Origin: Brevibacillus sp. DP1.3A
Lineage (GTDB): Bacteria > Bacillota > Bacilli > Brevibacillales > Brevibacillaceae
Direction: 5' to 3'
NCBI RefSeq assembly: GCF_013284245.2
Contig: NZ_CP085876.1
Coordinates: forward strand, 1,977,501-2,041,500
DNA length: 64,000 nucleotides
Both the position numbers and the translations under genes were made by a program. This document shows, one piece after another, positions 7,116 through 16,546 of the stretch. Position 1 is the stretch's first letter. Each line of letters opens with the position of its first letter. The notes beneath the pieces were generated by a model, which was not told the origin of the DNA, did no database searches, and was given only the letters and a program-made list of their open reading frames with translations.

Positions 7116-9041
7116 ATGATTATTGTCGCGACACAGCAATTGCAGAAATCGTACGGAGCAGATCCGGTTTTACAAGATATCACATTGGAAATCAAAGTAG
7201 GAGAACGCGTCGGGATCGTCGGACCGAATGGAGCAGGCAAAACTACATTGTTCAAGCTGCTGGCTGGTATCGAAGGCCCCGATTCTGGTGAGCTTTTTCG
7301 GGCAAAAGGAACGATATGGGCGTACCTGCCGCAAACGCCGAAGTATCCGGCTGAGTGGACGGGGGCGGATGTGGTAGCCAGCGCTTTTGCAGATGTCATC
7401 AAGCTGCAGGAGCAGATGCGCGAACTCGAGCAACAGATGGGATTGCTTTACGAAAATGAACAAGAGCTAAACCGCCTCATGCTGCGCTATCAAAAGCTGC
7501 AAGATGAATTTGAACAACTCGATGGCTATCAGTGGGAGACGAAAATGACCCAGGTGACACAGGGCTTGGGAGTTAGTTCAGAACTGTTAGCAACACCTTT
7601 TGCCCAACTCAGCGGTGGGGAAAAGACGAAAGCTGGTCTTGCAAAGCTACTCTGCCAACAAAGCGATGTTCTACTCCTGGATGAGCCGACCAACCATTTG
7701 GATGTGGAGTCGATGGAGTGGCTAGAGGAGTTTTTAAAAAATTATCAGGGCACGATCCTGATCATCTCCCATGACCGTTATTTTTTGGATGCGGTCGTCA
7801 CGTCTGTCTATCATGTGGACGGAGGAGAAGCCGAATTTTATATCGGCAATTACAGTGCGTTCGCTACGGAGCGTGAAGAACGCTTGCTGCGCCAGTTTGC
7901 CGCTTATCAGGAACAGCAGAAGCAGATTAAGAAAATGAAAGAGACGATCAAACGGCTCAAGGAGTGGGGCAATCGCTCCAATCCGCCGAACGAGGCTTTT
8001 CACCGTAGGGCAAAAAGCATGGAAAAAGCGCTAGCGAGGATTGAGCGTATCGAGCGACCGAAAATGGAAGCGGATCGCATGGGCTTGCAGTTTATGAAAA
8101 CCGACCGAAGCGGGCAGGATGTGCTGAAAGCGACGGGGGTACAGAAAACATTTGGCGGAAAACAGTTGTTTGCGGACGCTAGCTTTTTATTGCGCTTTGG
8201 CGAGAGAAAAGCGCTGCTTGGACCAAATGGCTGCGGTAAATCTACGCTGATTCGCATGCTTCTGGGAGAGGTCGAGCCAGACGCAGGTACGCTCAAAATT
8301 GGTAGTAGTGTTAAGGTAGGATACTTGTCACAGCAAGCTTTGGAAGGGGATCAAAACCAGCGGCTGATTGACGTTTTCCGTGAAGTAGCCAGAGTAACGG
8401 AACCGGAAGCACGACATTTACTGGCACGGTTTATGTTTTACGGCGAACAAGTTTTCAAGCGGATCGGGCAGTTGAGTGGCGGAGAGCGGATGCGACTACG
8501 ATTGGCGCAAATGATGCATCAGGAAATCAACCTGCTCATTCTGGACGAACCGACCAACCATCTGGATATCGAAGCGCGAGAAACCTTGGAGGAAGCGTTG
8601 GCCGATTTTCGCGGGTCGTTGTTTATCATCTCGCATGATCGCTATTTCCTGCAAAAGATGGCAGATGGTGTGTTTTGGGTGGAAAATAAGCGGTTGGTTC
8701 ACGATGTGGGTTCCTATGAGGAAGCAAGGGAAAAACAAAAACAGAGGATCGCTGCTCGTGCCAGTAAGCCGGAGGAAATAGAGCGGAAGCAGCCAGTCAT
8801 CAAGCAAGTTCAAGAGACGGCCGTGACGAATGCGACAGCCAAACGTCCGAATCCTTACAAGCTGTCAGAGCTTGAACAAAAAATAGCTTCATTAGAAGGA
8901 AGAAAAGGTGAACTGACGTCCTTGCTCCAGAGTGAAGGCGCAGATTACGAGCAGTTAGTGGCTTGGCAACAAGCGATCGATCAGGTGCAGCAGGAGATAG
9001 AGGTAACCTTTTCGGCTTGGATGGAGCTACAGGAACAGTAG
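7116..9041 (+). CDS. ABC-F family ATPase (ribosome-associated)
   Basis: A 641-aa soluble protein with two ABC domains and no membrane segments, the hallmark of ABC-F. Domain 1 has Walker A GPNGAGKT at residues 36-43, signature LSGGEKTKAGLAKLL and Walker B LLLDEPTNHLD. Domain 2 has GPNGCGKST, LSGGERMRLRLAQ and LLILDEPTNHLD. A charged linker separates them, and a C-terminal coiled coil (about residues 580-640) resembles that of Uup/YdiF-type members. ABC-F proteins bind the ribosomal E site and act as translation factors or antibiotic-resistance proteins; which class applies here cannot be settled. The ATG at 7116 follows GAGGAGGA; a frame opening at 7029 runs through the leader. Confidence 0.85.
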   Translation: MIIVATQQLQKSYGADPVLQDITLEIKVGERVGIVGPNGAGKTTLFKLLAGIEGPDSGELFRAKGTIWAYLPQTPKYPAEWTGADVVASAFADVIKLQEQMRELEQQMGLLYENEQELNRLMLRYQKLQDEFEQLDGYQWETKMTQVTQGLGVSSELLATPFAQLSGGEKTKAGLAKLLCQQSDVLLLDEPTNHLDVESMEWLEEFLKNYQGTILIISHDRYFLDAVVTSVYHVDGGEAEFYIGNYSAFATEREERLLRQFAAYQEQQKQIKKMKETIKRLKEWGNRSNPPNEAFHRRAKSMEKALARIERIERPKMEADRMGLQFMKTDRSGQDVLKATGVQKTFGGKQLFADASFLLRFGERKALLGPNGCGKSTLIRMLLGEVEPDAGTLKIGSSVKVGYLSQQALEGDQNQRLIDVFREVARVTEPEARHLLARFMFYGEQVFKRIGQLSGGERMRLRLAQMMHQEINLLILDEPTNHLDIEARETLEEALADFRGSLFIISHDRYFLQKMADGVFWVENKRLVHDVGSYEEAREKQKQRIAARASKPEEIERKQPVIKQVQETAVTNATAKRPNPYKLSELEQKIASLEGRKGELTSLLQSEGADYEQLVAWQQAIDQVQQEIEVTFSAWMELQEQ

Positions 9042-9055
9042 GTTGCAATAAAAAT

Positions 9056-9097
9056 AGCACCGCCAGCCAAGTGTTGAATGCTGGCGGTGCTTCCTTT
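9056..9097. terminator. Bidirectional terminator between ABC-F and MFS genes
   Basis: A perfect stem AGCACCGCCAGC / GCTGGCGGTGCT lies between two convergent genes, with a T-rich side to the right and A-rich side to the left. Confidence 0.8.
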
Positions 9098-9105
9098 TGT
9101 ATCGC

Positions 9106-10281
9106 TTACGATTGCGCTTGTGTGCTCGGTTCTGGCAGGCGACGATGGCTGCTGACGAACCAAAGGAGGAGCAATACCATCAAGACCCCTCCGAGGAAGA
9201 ACGGACCGCTGTGGGAGACTTGGTAAACTGCTCCACCAGCTAATGGACCTAAGATCCGCCCAAGGCTGTCCATCGAGCTGATTGCCCCACTCGTCACGCC
9301 TTGGCCTTGCGTCGTCCGTTGGGTGATCATTGCTGTAGCTGTCGCTCTGATCATTCCTTGACCCGCTCCGAATAACGAGAGGATCAGCGCCAGCACCCAA
9401 AAGTTACCCGACAGTGGAATGGCAAAAAAGCCAATGCCGTAAAGAATCATCCCAATGACGAGGACACTTGCTTCCCCTAGCTGTTTGACCATTCTTCCGA
9501 TGAGCCCGCCTTGTACTGCGGCAGCGATCAAGCCCATGACGAGAAACATGTAGCCGAGGTCTTTGGAGGTAAAACCGTACAAATCACTTATGTACAGGGC
9601 AAAAGTCGTTTCCAGTCCGGAAAAAGCAAAGGAGACGGTGAACAAAATACCGTACAGCAAGGACATGGAACCGAACAAAGAGACAAACGGATTTTGCCGC
9701 TGTTCTTTTTGCAGATTCGCCCGTTTTTCTTTCGGCAAGCTCTCTGGCAAGGCAAACAGGATCAGGAAAAACGTAAGCAACGCCACGATACCCGAAGCGT
9801 AGAAGGGAACGGCAAAGCCGAATTCACTGAGCAGTCCACCAATTACCGGACCGAAGACAAAGCTAAGTCCAATCCCGGCGCCAATGATCCCCATCCCTTT
9901 TGCCCGTTCTTCTGAAGGGAAGAGATCCGCCACCATAGCGGTTACGGTTGGTAATGCGGCAGCCGAGACGATTCCACCCAAAATGCGATACAGGAGCATT
10001 TCTGTATAACTGTCAGCTAGTCCAAACAGGATAAAGGTGATGGAGAAGCCGAACAGCCCGAATGATATGAGTGGCTTTCGCCCGACTCTGTCTGAAAGTG
10101 CTCCCCAAATCGGTGCAAACACCAGCTGCATAATATTGTAGCTGGCAAAAAGCACGCCGATTTGAAACGAAGTCGCGCCCAATTTTTCCGCGAAAAAGGG
10201 AAGAATGGGGATAATGATGCCAAAACCGAGCATGATGAAAAAAGCAATAAAGAACAAGAGGGCAAGGTGCTTCTTATTCAC
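9106..10281 (-). CDS. MFS drug-efflux-type transporter
   Basis: A 391-aa permease with 12 predicted membrane segments. Motif A (GALSDRVGRKPL) is in the first loop, and the motif C-like stretch GIGLSFVFGPVIGGLL is typical of drug:H+ antiporters of the Bmr/NorA type. I chose the GTG at 10281 (VNKKHLALLFF) because AGAGGT precedes it and it puts the first membrane helix at the N terminus. A longer frame to 10365 adds 28 polar residues without a better ribosome binding site. The substrate is unknown. Confidence 0.8.
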   Translation of the reverse strand: MNKKHLALLFFIAFFIMLGFGIIIPILPFFAEKLGATSFQIGVLFASYNIMQLVFAPIWGALSDRVGRKPLISFGLFGFSITFILFGLADSYTEMLLYRILGGIVSAAALPTVTAMVADLFPSEERAKGMGIIGAGIGLSFVFGPVIGGLLSEFGFAVPFYASGIVALLTFFLILFALPESLPKEKRANLQKEQRQNPFVSLFGSMSLLYGILFTVSFAFSGLETTFALYISDLYGFTSKDLGYMFLVMGLIAAAVQGGLIGRMVKQLGEASVLVIGMILYGIGFFAIPLSGNFWVLALILSLFGAGQGMIRATATAMITQRTTQGQGVTSGAISSMDSLGRILGPLAGGAVYQVSHSGPFFLGGVLMVLLLLWFVSSHRRLPEPSTQAQS

Positions 10282-10410
10282 TACGTCTACCTCTTTTCGC
10301 ACAAAAATCTGTTCAAGCGGATTGTTTGCTTTTTCCACCTTACGTGAAGGAAAAGGCGAAGTCAAGCCAGCAACGTGGGCAGTTATGGCAATACGTGTTA
10401 TAATAGAAAA

Positions 10411-10439
10411 GAAATAAGAATGGCTACCTATATTGTCAA
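10411..10439 (-). promoter_or_regulatory. Possible promoter of the MFS gene
   Basis: Leftward TTGACA (10439-10434), 17 bases, then TATTTC (10416-10411). The -35 is perfect and the -10 is weak. On the other strand an extended -10 (TGTTATAAT, 10396-10404) could drive the 10466 gene. Confidence 0.4.
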
Positions 10440-10465
10440 GTATATATCCATGAGGTGTATGTTAC

Positions 10466-10864
10466 ATGTCTACTGCGATGCTTTACTACCTGGCCTGGCA
10501 TGAAGATGATTGGCTGGATGAAGTGCTCGATCGTTTTCCTGAGATCAATGCCATTGTGCCTTCGGTCAAAACGTTTGAGTTGCTGGCTAAACAAAGAGAG
10601 TCCGGAGAAGTTGAGCGAGCTGTCCTCGTTCTGAATGCGGCTGTCGAACAGGAGAGATGCAAGGAGTTTTTACGCTTGTGTCAAGAACATCCACAGTTGT
10701 CCGCGGACCCTTTGTATATCGTCGGATTGAAACCGGAAGAGGAGGAGGCGTGGCAAGAAGCGTATCCACACGCGAAGATCATCGTCATTACCGGCTTTGC
10801 TGTCGAGTTTGATTACGATGCCGTCCTCGCAAGGATGGAAATCGATCTGGAGGGAGCTCATTGA
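10466..10864 (+). CDS. Hypothetical protein, 132 aa
   Basis: Not recognised. The protein is acidic, soluble and without signal peptide (MSTAMLYYLAWHEDDWLDEV at the start). It ends in the sequence that overlaps the next gene by four bases, so the two form an operon and are probably translationally coupled. The ribosome binding site is GAGGTG. Confidence 0.7.
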   Translation: MSTAMLYYLAWHEDDWLDEVLDRFPEINAIVPSVKTFELLAKQRESGEVERAVLVLNAAVEQERCKEFLRLCQEHPQLSADPLYIVGLKPEEEEAWQEAYPHAKIIVITGFAVEFDYDAVLARMEIDLEGAH

Positions 10865-11067
10865 AAATAAACCCGAATGAATTCGATTTGAAGGCGTTTC
10901 TGCACCGTTTCGGATTATTTATTTATACAGGTGATCCAGAAGGGGATTTGCTGTTGATAGAAGATGAAATTCGGGAGCTATATGAGCTGAATGTCATTGA
11001 CAAGGAAGAGTTCATTGAAGTCATGTCAGCGTTGCGCAGCAAGCGTAAGGCTGACGGAAGAGAATAG
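10861..11067 (+). CDS. YqgQ-like small protein (DUF910)
   Basis: A 68-aa protein resembling B. subtilis YqgQ, with the shared pattern FGLFIYTGD followed by LIEDEIRELYELNVID. YqgQ is a small helical protein with proposed nucleic-acid binding; its role is unsettled. The start is TTG at 10861, overlapping the TGA of the upstream gene (TTGA), with GGAGGGAG placed just before it. In B. subtilis yqgQ lies near glcK, but here the partner is a different small protein. Confidence 0.75.
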   Translation: MKINPNEFDLKAFLHRFGLFIYTGDPEGDLLLIEDEIRELYELNVIDKEEFIEVMSALRSKRKADGRE

Positions 11068-11255
11068 AGAGTAAGAACGTGTTTGCCAAGCCGTGTGTAT
11101 GCGGTAGTTGGTGAACACGTTTTTTGTTTTGGAATCTAAAATTCTATTTTGTAAGAAATTCTTCAGAAATACTTATCCTTTTCTTAAGGATTTCTGTCTT
11201 CTTTTGAAAGGTTTACCCGTTAGGATAGAGTGCAGAGAGAAAGGAGGCGGCACAG
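11068..11255 (+). other. Intergenic stretch before the DedA-family gene
   Basis: AT-rich spacer of 188 bases. A weak hairpin with AACGTGTTT...GAACACGTTTTTT (about 11078-11127) may terminate the upstream pair. AAGGAGGCGG for the next gene is at 11241-11250. Confidence 0.4.
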
Positions 11256-11843
11256 GTGGAGTTTACAGGGTATTACGAGCTATTCTGGGAGATGGTTACA
11301 GGCATGCTGGGAAAATTTATTCCTGATGAGATTACGGTCATGACCGTGGGGGCGCAGATTGCCAATACAGGAGCGGACTTTTTTGCAGCATTTGCCGTCA
11401 TATACCCCGTTTTTTTCATCGTATCTTGCGTGGGGTACTTACTGGGAGCGAAGGCATTTGGCTTAATGACCCGGAATCTGGGCTTGCGTGCTGATTTACT
11501 GTCAGCATGGCGCGGGTCAATGGGCTGGCTGCTTGCTTTTTGTATCTTTCTTCCGATTATTCGTCATATCGTGCCTATCCTCGCCGGTGCCAGCCGAATG
11601 CCGCTTCGGCAGTTCCTCCTATTCTTTTTGCCGAGCAGTATCATTTGGACCTTGCATTACTTAGTGGCTGGCTATTGGTTCTCTGATCAATTGGAAATAT
11701 TGATTGCGGGAGTTTATCAATATAGCAAAATTACGTTGACGATCGTTTGTTTAGCAGGGTTCTCGTTCCTTATGATTCGCCAGTTGCAGCGTCTTGGTGG
11801 AATGAAAGAACCTCGAACGAATAAGCAACCACCTGTTTCGTGA
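11256..11843 (+). CDS. DedA/VTT-domain membrane protein
   Basis: A 195-aa integral membrane protein. The stretch FLPIIRHIVPILAGASRMPLRQF followed by a hydrophobic helix (IIWTLHYLVAGYWF) is the DedA/VTT signature, with the conserved arginine and AGxxRMP. Members of this family include bacterial undecaprenyl phosphate and phospholipid flippases or scramblases; this one could serve either. The start is GTG at 11256, nine bases after AAGGAGG. It appears monocistronic, with a terminator behind it. Confidence 0.75.
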   Translation: MEFTGYYELFWEMVTGMLGKFIPDEITVMTVGAQIANTGADFFAAFAVIYPVFFIVSCVGYLLGAKAFGLMTRNLGLRADLLSAWRGSMGWLLAFCIFLPIIRHIVPILAGASRMPLRQFLLFFLPSSIIWTLHYLVAGYWFSDQLEILIAGVYQYSKITLTIVCLAGFSFLMIRQLQRLGGMKEPRTNKQPPVS

Positions 11844-11865
11844 TCGATACGAATTTCTAGAGTGC

Positions 11866-11909
11866 GGTGTCTACTATCCACGAGCTTTTCGGATGGCAGG
11901 CGCCTTTTT
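11866..11909 (+). terminator. Intrinsic terminator
   Basis: A 14-bp stem with one mismatch and several wobble pairs joins 11866-11879 to GGATGGCAGGCGCC (11891-11904), followed by TTTTT. It ends the DedA gene. Confidence 0.6.
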
Positions 11910-12057
11910 GTTTTGCGGATTTATTATCGTTATGTTCTGATATTTTTAAAAGTTTGTAAAGAATAAGTTTACATATGGTAATAATGGGGTAGATTACCAA
12001 ATGTCGTCGTGAAATGAATTTCCATTTTTAAAAATTTGTGTGATTGGAGGCTTTTGC

Positions 12058-14100
12058 ATGAGGAGCATAAAAAATGTGCTGGTAACCATTTTGGCTGCCA
12101 TCACCATCGGTATTTTTATTCTTCAGCTAGTTTTTGGTTTTCTCCAGTTTGAGCAAATTATCTCGAATGAAGTAGAAGAAAAGCTACAAATGCAGGTAGC
12201 CAAAGAGGCGGCATATCTGAATGGTATGCTGGACAAGACAGGCAAGCTCTCGGAAACACTCACTTATTCTGTCTCTCATGGCTCTAAGGAAACAATCAAG
12301 CATATCGAAGGGACGCTGGTCGATGTCGTAGCGTCTGAGCCTTTGATTGTGGGCGGTGGATTCTGGATGGAGCCCTACAGCTTCGACAACTCGCAAAAGC
12401 TGTACGGTAGGTACGCTATCCGGAATAATGACAAAGTAGAGCTCGATCCGGCTTACAGCGACGGCAGCTATGATTATCTCGCACAGGATTGGTACAAGGC
12501 GGGGATGGTTGACAAACGATACGTGTGGACCGAGCCGTATGCCGACCCGATTTCCAAAGTTCCTATGGTTACAGCCATTGCGCCCATTAAAGTGGGAGGC
12601 AAGATCAGCGGTACGACGACATTGGATATCGGGCTTACAGAGCTTAACAAAAGTATCGAAAATCTGAAGGTTGGTGAAACAGGCTACGGCTTTATCGTTT
12701 CCAAGTCGGGTATTTACGTTTCCCATCGCGATGCACAAAAGAACTTGCAGGTGAAAATTACGGACGAGTCTGAAACAGGATTGCGGGACATTGCCAATCA
12801 AATAACAGAAGCAACCGCAACGGGTATGACGCAAGCAACCATAGATGGACAAAATCAATACGTCACCTTCGCTCCAATCGGGGAAACAGGCATGACGCTA
12901 GCGACTGTCATGCCCGCAGCAGAGATTAACGGACCGATTACCCAATACTTTTACATCAGCCTGATTATTTTTGGTGTCTCCATCAGCATTTTCCTCGTGA
13001 TCTTGTACTGGTTCATCAATCGACAGGTAGCACGTCCACTGTTGCAACTGAAAGCAGGCATCGTCAACTTGGTGGAAAAAAAGGATTTAACCCAGACGAT
13101 CCCAATCCGGCGCAAGGATGAGATTGGCGACGTAGCGACAGCAGTGAATGCATTCATTGAAGATCTGCACGGAATGATGAAAAATTTTAGTGGCTATACC
13201 GGTCAAGTAGGAACAGTCTCGGAAACTTCCGCAACGAAGGCTCATGAAGCACGACTTGCCTTTGGGCAGGTGGCCTCGTCGTTCCAAGAGGTAGCAACTG
13301 GGACGGAGAATCAACAGCATAGTGCCGAAGAAAGTGCGCGTGCTATGGAAGAGATGGCGATCGGTATTCAGCGGATTGCCGAAGCTTCCTCCACGATGGC
13401 CGAATCGTCGAAACATATGGCAAACGAAGCGGTGGCGGGCAACCAATCCGTAGAAAAGGTGTCAGGACAGATGGATTCGATCAACCGATCCGTAAGCCAT
13501 TCTGCCGATGTCGTTCGTTCGCTGGATAGCCGCTCAGCAGAAATCTCACAGATCGTGGAAGTAATCGCAAGCATCGCATCCCAGACGAACCTGTTGGCAC
13601 TCAATGCGGCGATTGAAGCTGCGCGTGCAGGGGAACAGGGTAGAGGCTTCGCTGTGGTAGCGGATGAAGTGCGCAAGCTGGCAGAGCAGTCCAACGAATC
13701 GGCCAACCAAATTGCCAACCTGATTACCGAAATCCAACGGGAAACGACTTCAGCAGTACAAGCCATGGATGAGGGAACGCGCGAGGTCGAAACTGGAATC
13801 CAGATCGCCCATGAGACAGGGGAAGCATTCCGCCGGATCATGGATTCTACCCAGGATGTATCAGATCAGATTCAGGAGATTTCCTCCGTTGCAGAGCAAA
13901 TGTCAGCGGCAACGGAACAGGTGACGGCATCCATTTTGCAGTTGTCCTCGATTGCAAAGGAATCTGCCGCAAGTGCATCGAGTGTGGCTGCTTCAACGGA
14001 AGAGCAGCGCATCTCGATGAACCAGCTCTCTACATCCGCAGAGCAGCTAAACCAGATGGCAAAAGAATTACAGCAAATGATCAACCGTTTCACACTCTAA
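12058..14100 (+). CDS. Methyl-accepting chemotaxis protein with dCache sensor
   Basis: A 680-aa chemoreceptor. The order is a membrane helix (about residues 5-25), an extracellular double-Cache domain (about 35-275, with [20 protein letters not shown]), a second membrane helix (about 290-315), a HAMP domain and the methyl-accepting signalling coiled coil. The coiled coil contains the hairpin tip [20 protein letters not shown] and [20 protein letters not shown]. It passes ligand information to CheA/CheW. The Cache family often binds amino acids or organic acids; the ligand is unknown. The ATG at 12058 follows GGAGG; an upstream in-frame ATG at 12040 would overlap that site. Confidence 0.9.
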   Translation: MRSIKNVLVTILAAITIGIFILQLVFGFLQFEQIISNEVEEKLQMQVAKEAAYLNGMLDKTGKLSETLTYSVSHGSKETIKHIEGTLVDVVASEPLIVGGGFWMEPYSFDNSQKLYGRYAIRNNDKVELDPAYSDGSYDYLAQDWYKAGMVDKRYVWTEPYADPISKVPMVTAIAPIKVGGKISGTTTLDIGLTELNKSIENLKVGETGYGFIVSKSGIYVSHRDAQKNLQVKITDESETGLRDIANQITEATATGMTQATIDGQNQYVTFAPIGETGMTLATVMPAAEINGPITQYFYISLIIFGVSISIFLVILYWFINRQVARPLLQLKAGIVNLVEKKDLTQTIPIRRKDEIGDVATAVNAFIEDLHGMMKNFSGYTGQVGTVSETSATKAHEARLAFGQVASSFQEVATGTENQQHSAEESARAMEEMAIGIQRIAEASSTMAESSKHMANEAVAGNQSVEKVSGQMDSINRSVSHSADVVRSLDSRSAEISQIVEVIASIASQTNLLALNAAIEAARAGEQGRGFAVVADEVRKLAEQSNESANQIANLITEIQRETTSAVQAMDEGTREVETGIQIAHETGEAFRRIMDSTQDVSDQIQEISSVAEQMSAATEQVTASILQLSSIAKESAASASSVAASTEEQRISMNQLSTSAEQLNQMAKELQQMINRFTL

Positions 14101-14108
14101 CCACTTTG

Positions 14109-14121
14109 TTTGTTTGCAAAA
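14109..14121 (+). promoter_or_regulatory. Left half of a distant inverted-repeat operator pair
   Basis: TTTGTTTGCAAAA is the exact reverse complement of 14233-14245. The two sites bracket the promoter at 14173-14202, which suggests a repressor, possibly the operon's own DeoR protein, binding on both sides. Confidence 0.4.
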
Positions 14122-14133
14122 AAATGCAAAATG

Positions 14134-14173
14134 ATGAACTGCTGCTGTCTTACGATGGGAGCAGTTCATTTAT
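14134..14173 (+). terminator. Probable terminator of the chemoreceptor gene
   Basis: A stem ATGAACTGCT / AGCAGTTCAT with a 16-base loop and a short T-rich tail. Confidence 0.5.
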
Positions 14174-14202
14174 TGACAGAAAAATACAAGTCAGAATATA
14201 AT
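14173..14202 (+). promoter_or_regulatory. Promoter of the flavoprotein/FGGY-kinase operon
   Basis: Perfect TTGACA (14173-14178) and perfect TATAAT (14197-14202) with an 18-base spacer. It lies 66 bases before the first gene. Confidence 0.75.
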
Positions 14203-14232
14203 GAATACAAAATAAAGCAAATCAAAGCAATA

Positions 14233-14245
14233 TTTTGCAAACAAA
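14233..14245 (+). promoter_or_regulatory. Right half of a distant inverted-repeat operator pair
   Basis: TTTTGCAAACAAA lies just downstream of the promoter and is the reverse complement of 14109-14121. A block here would stop transcription early. Confidence 0.4.
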
Positions 14246-14267
14246 AATCCGAGGCTGGTGGAACAGA

Positions 14268-15683
14268 ATGCAAAACCATAAGTATGACGTTGTGGTGATT
14301 GGTGGTGGAGTAGTCGGTACAGCCATATTACGCGCCCTTTCGTTTTATCAACTGAAACTGCTTTTAATCGAAAAGCAGCCTGACGTTTGTGAAGGGACAA
14401 GCAAGGCGAACAGTGGGATCGTTCATACTGGGTTTGATGCAAAGCCAGGCACGGTTGAGGCAGAATGCCTTCGCCGCTCCCGCAGCCTATGGCCGATGTT
14501 GGTTGAGAATCTGAGAATCCCCTTCATTCCGTGCGGCGCCGTAATGGTGGCGACCAACGAAGAAGAAAAGCAGATAATCGAAACCACCTATGTTCCCAAT
14601 GCAAAGGCGAATGACGTAGATGTTCACTGGATGTCTGCTGAGGAGATTCTGGAGATGAATCCCGCTGTGACAGCCAAGGTAACAGGCGGATTGGCAGTAC
14701 CGGGTGAAGCGATTTGCGATCCATTCTGGGCCACCAGAGCTTTCGGAGAGATAGCAGTACTAAACGGCGCGGAGGTTGTACTTGGGCAAGGCGTCTCCCA
14801 CATCGAGAATGTATCGGATGGAGAGGACTTGCGCCTTACGCTGGAAAATGGTGAAACGGTCACGACCAGATATGCGGTGAATGCGGCTGGATTATGGTCC
14901 GATGAAATTGCCCGGATGGTGGGAGATGAGAGCTTCTCGATTTCACCGCGTAAAGGCCAGTTTATCCTGACCGAAGAGGCGATATCCATCTCCTCGATCA
15001 TCTTGCCTGTTCCTACGAAAACCTCCAAGGGCGTGTTGGTTTCGCCAGTGGTGTTCGGCGGTTTTTTGCTTGGGCCAACGGCGGAGGATCAAGCGGACAA
15101 ATGGGATCGCTCCACCTCACAGGTCGGCATGGAATCGGTGCTGGCAGGCTGTGAGAAATTGGTGCCCGACTCTCGGAAGTTTTCGACGATTCGTCAGTTT
15201 GCTGGGGTCAGGGCAGTTTGCAGCGAAGGAGATTTTGTCATCCGTCCGTCCGCTGTACAGCCACGCATGATTCATGCCGCCGGGATTCGTTCCACTGGAC
15301 TCTCTGCTTCCCCTGGCATAGCAGAGCTGGTAGTGGAAACGCTCCAGAATGCGGGGCTGGAGCTACAAGCAAACGAACAGGCACAGCATGCCCTGCCGGA
15401 CCTCTTTTCAGAAGAGCAGGAAACAGGAGAAATCATTTGTCTGTGCCGCTCCATTACCCGGAGTGAGATCGTCAATGCCTTAAAGCGTCCACTCACCCCG
15501 CAGACCATTGATGGAGTGAAGCGGCGGACGGGTGCCACCTTAGGAGAATGCCAAGGAAACTGCTGTATTCCCAAAATCATCGATGTTATGGCCGAGACCT
15601 ATCCTGAACAGACCGGGAAGCAGCCTTTAAAAGGAGTACGAAACTCTTATCTAGCTGTATCACAAGGAGAGAAGCAGGCATGA
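14268..15683 (+). CDS. GlpA-like FAD-dependent dehydrogenase with BFD-like iron-sulfur domain
   Basis: A 471-aa flavoprotein. The N-terminal FAD motif VVVIGGGVVGTAI and the following EGTSKANSGIVHTGFD match the DAO-fold glycerol-3-phosphate dehydrogenase / L-2-hydroxyglutarate oxidase group. The C-terminal quarter carries the BFD-type [2Fe-2S] cysteines (CLCRSITRSEI, then GECQGNCC). That domain combination is the layout of GlpA, the catalytic subunit of anaerobic glycerol-3-phosphate dehydrogenase. It opens a six-gene operon; the next gene overlaps it by four bases. The ATG at 14268 (MQNHKYD) follows GGTGG. It probably oxidises a phosphorylated polyol or hydroxy acid, identity unknown. Confidence 0.8.
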   Translation: MQNHKYDVVVIGGGVVGTAILRALSFYQLKLLLIEKQPDVCEGTSKANSGIVHTGFDAKPGTVEAECLRRSRSLWPMLVENLRIPFIPCGAVMVATNEEEKQIIETTYVPNAKANDVDVHWMSAEEILEMNPAVTAKVTGGLAVPGEAICDPFWATRAFGEIAVLNGAEVVLGQGVSHIENVSDGEDLRLTLENGETVTTRYAVNAAGLWSDEIARMVGDESFSISPRKGQFILTEEAISISSIILPVPTKTSKGVLVSPVVFGGFLLGPTAEDQADKWDRSTSQVGMESVLAGCEKLVPDSRKFSTIRQFAGVRAVCSEGDFVIRPSAVQPRMIHAAGIRSTGLSASPGIAELVVETLQNAGLELQANEQAQHALPDLFSEEQETGEIICLCRSITRSEIVNALKRPLTPQTIDGVKRRTGATLGECQGNCCIPKIIDVMAETYPEQTGKQPLKGVRNSYLAVSQGEKQA

Positions 15684-16519
15684 TGTATGAATTGGTGATC
15701 ATTGGAGCAGGAATCTCGGGATTGACGGCAGCCCTTTCAGCGTGGGAGAGAGGAGTCAGCTCTGTTCTGATGATCGATTACCAGAAGAGAAGAGGTGGCT
15801 TCACCTTACCGTATTGGAGCTCTGACGAGTTTGCTCCAGAACGGGGACTGCTGGAAAAAGCGTCGTCGCTTCCCTACGAGATTCACGAACAATCAACAGT
15901 CGTCGGTTTTTTCCCAGGGGCAAACGGTCAACTGCACCAGTTGTACGTCCAGTCGCCGATGGGCACCTATTCTATTGAGGCAAAAAAGGTACTGATCGCC
16001 TCAGGCTCACTGGAAAAACCGCGTGAGGCGCACAAAATCCCGGGGACACGTCCGGCAGGTGTCATGACCCCGCTGATGGCGATGCAGCTGATAGAGCGAG
16101 GACATCAGCCAGGCCGCAAGATTGTGTTGATCGAGAATGGCCGAATCTCTCGCAGTACAGCGACCCTTCTGGAAAAAGAGACGAGCAATCTGGTCAAATA
16201 TGCGGAGTCAGATTGGGAGCTTGTCTCTATCAAGGGATTGTCCCGTGTAGAAGGAGTGCAGCTGCGGAATCGGATGACGGATGAGATAGACGAAGTGGCG
16301 TGTGATACGCTCATTTTTGCAAAAGGTCGGGTGCCCTGCACGTTTTTCTTGAAAGGAACGCCAATCGAGCGAGATCATCACGATGCGATTATCGTAGATG
16401 CCACGGGGAAAACGAATCTGCCTGACATTTATGCAGCAGGGAGCTGTACCTGCCTTGGCGACGATGATCACACCAATTCGATGGAATTGGCAAAAGAAAC
16501 AGCCAAGTATCTCTTTTAA
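15680..16519 (+). CDS. FAD/NAD(P)-dependent oxidoreductase, GlpB/HcnB-like
   Basis: A 279-aa flavoprotein with the dinucleotide-binding motif VIIGAGISGLTAALSAWERG at the start, and a late TNLPDIYAAGSC stretch typical of pyridine nucleotide-disulfide oxidoreductases. It is shorter than a complete reductase of that family. The ATGA overlap with the GlpA-like gene suggests the two products form a complex, as GlpA with GlpB or HcnB with HcnC (inference). An electron acceptor subunit like GlpC is not seen nearby. Confidence 0.75.
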   Translation: MMYELVIIGAGISGLTAALSAWERGVSSVLMIDYQKRRGGFTLPYWSSDEFAPERGLLEKASSLPYEIHEQSTVVGFFPGANGQLHQLYVQSPMGTYSIEAKKVLIASGSLEKPREAHKIPGTRPAGVMTPLMAMQLIERGHQPGRKIVLIENGRISRSTATLLEKETSNLVKYAESDWELVSIKGLSRVEGVQLRNRMTDEIDEVACDTLIFAKGRVPCTFFLKGTPIERDHHDAIIVDATGKTNLPDIYAAGSCTCLGDDDHTNSMELAKETAKYLF

Positions 16520-16546
16520 AGCGATCATCAGAAGGGAGAGTTTACG

